Of a stretch of DNA of 13,635 nucleotides, positions 13,335 to 13,635 are shown one piece after another. A program made the translations under genes and the position numbers. The stretch spans positions 1-13,635 of the forward strand of contig CADCOU010000239.1 of the NCBI GenBank assembly GCA_902803155.1, in the 5' to 3' direction. The notes below the pieces were generated by a model that saw nothing but the letters and a program-made list of their open reading frames with translations, was not told the DNA's origin and ran no database searches. The stretch's first letter is position 1. Every line of letters begins with the position of its first letter. Source of the stretch: an uncultured Lachnospiraceae bacterium (GTDB lineage Bacteria; Bacillota; Clostridia; Lachnospirales; Lachnospiraceae).

Positions 13335-13635
13335 TATCGTGTATGACACGATCACAGAAAGTCAGCAAAACTATGAAGCGGAATGCGTTCTTACATATTA
13401 TATAATGAACGCTGACAATATATAGAGAGATGCAACCTGCAGTTGTCAGGCCACATTCGACAGTATATTGTCCTTAATACCGGCTCAGGATCCGGTGCGG
13501 CAACTCCCGCCGCCGACCGCTGCGGCAAGGGAACGCACATTTGCGGAAGCTGAAAAGGCAGCCGCTTAATGAGGCGGAAAGGCTGCAGTCTCTGAGAGGG
13601 GATGCAGCTGGATGCACGACTTCTCGTGTATCCCA
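13335..13635 (+). other. Unassigned 301-nt region after rpmJ, rich in inverted repeats (possible structured RNA or leader)
   Basis: No convincing gene is seen on either strand. A TATAAT (13401-13406) lacks a good -35. Inverted repeats include ATCGTGT/ACACGAT (13336-13342 with 13346-13352), GCGTTC/GAACGC (13385-13390 with 13407-13412), GACAATATA/TATATTGTC (13414-13422 with 13464-13472), and GGATGCACGA/TCGTGTATCC (13610-13619 with 13624-13633). From about 13480 the sequence becomes GC-rich with purine-rich joints, as in structured RNAs. I could not match it to RNase P RNA, tmRNA, SRP RNA, or TPP, cobalamin, FMN or SAM riboswitches by their core motifs. Confidence 0.4.

Noticed and set aside
13336..13352. 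Hairpin just after rpmJ as its terminator
   Set aside because: The stem is only 7 bp with a 3-nt loop and no T-run follows.
13590..13635. CTGAGAGGGGATG suggesting a TPP riboswitch or a gene start at ATG 13612
   Set aside because: The rest of the TPP core (GGGGTGC upstream and ACCC...GAACCTGA) is missing, and only eight codons are visible before the window ends.

Overview
The window looks like a chromosomal segment of a moderately GC-rich anaerobic member of the Bacillota, most likely class Clostridia. The reasons are strong AGGAGG-type ribosome binding sites, AT-rich intergenic regions with sigma-A-like promoters, a tRNA-Trp T-box leader, an HgdC/HgdB-type oxygen-sensitive iron-sulfur enzyme pair, and SelD/YedF selenium genes. 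All recognisable genes lie on the + strand. The genus cannot be fixed from sequence alone.

Layout. 1-189 is the 3' end of a nitroreductase-family gene, followed by a terminator. 414-1690 is a two-gene unit (SPFH/band-7 membrane protein plus a 65-residue Arc-like ribbon-helix-helix protein) behind a promoter whose -10 region overlaps two TGATATCA palindromes; it ends in a strong terminator. 1899-7519 is a seven-gene unit: selD, yedF, a DUF3343 gene, an HgdC-type ATPase activase, a group-II cysteine desulfurase, a double-cubane-cluster (HgdB-like) reductase, and a second DUF3343 gene. 7619-7932 is a promoter plus Trp-specific T-box leader controlling a TrpB2-type tryptophan synthase beta chain (7991-9367). 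9731-12986 is a three-gene export unit: a membrane-anchored triple Ig-like (NEW3-type) protein, an ABC ATPase and an ABC-2 permease, closed by a strong terminator. 13221-13334 is rpmJ (ribosomal protein L36) with its own strong promoter and without its usual neighbours. The last 300 bases carry no recognisable gene but many inverted repeats, possibly a structured RNA or leader cut by the window end.

The most interesting part is the seven-gene unit. SelD makes selenophosphate from selenide; YedF and the two DUF3343 proteins resemble sulfur/selenium carriers; the desulfurase could release Se or S from (seleno)cysteine; and the activase/double-cubane pair is an ATP-driven low-potential electron machine. 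My inference, not a demonstrated function, is that the operon encodes an ATP-dependent reductive route that makes or delivers reactive selenium, or one that builds a selenium-containing cofactor. No selA, selB or selC is visible here, so the final use of the selenium cannot be read from this window.
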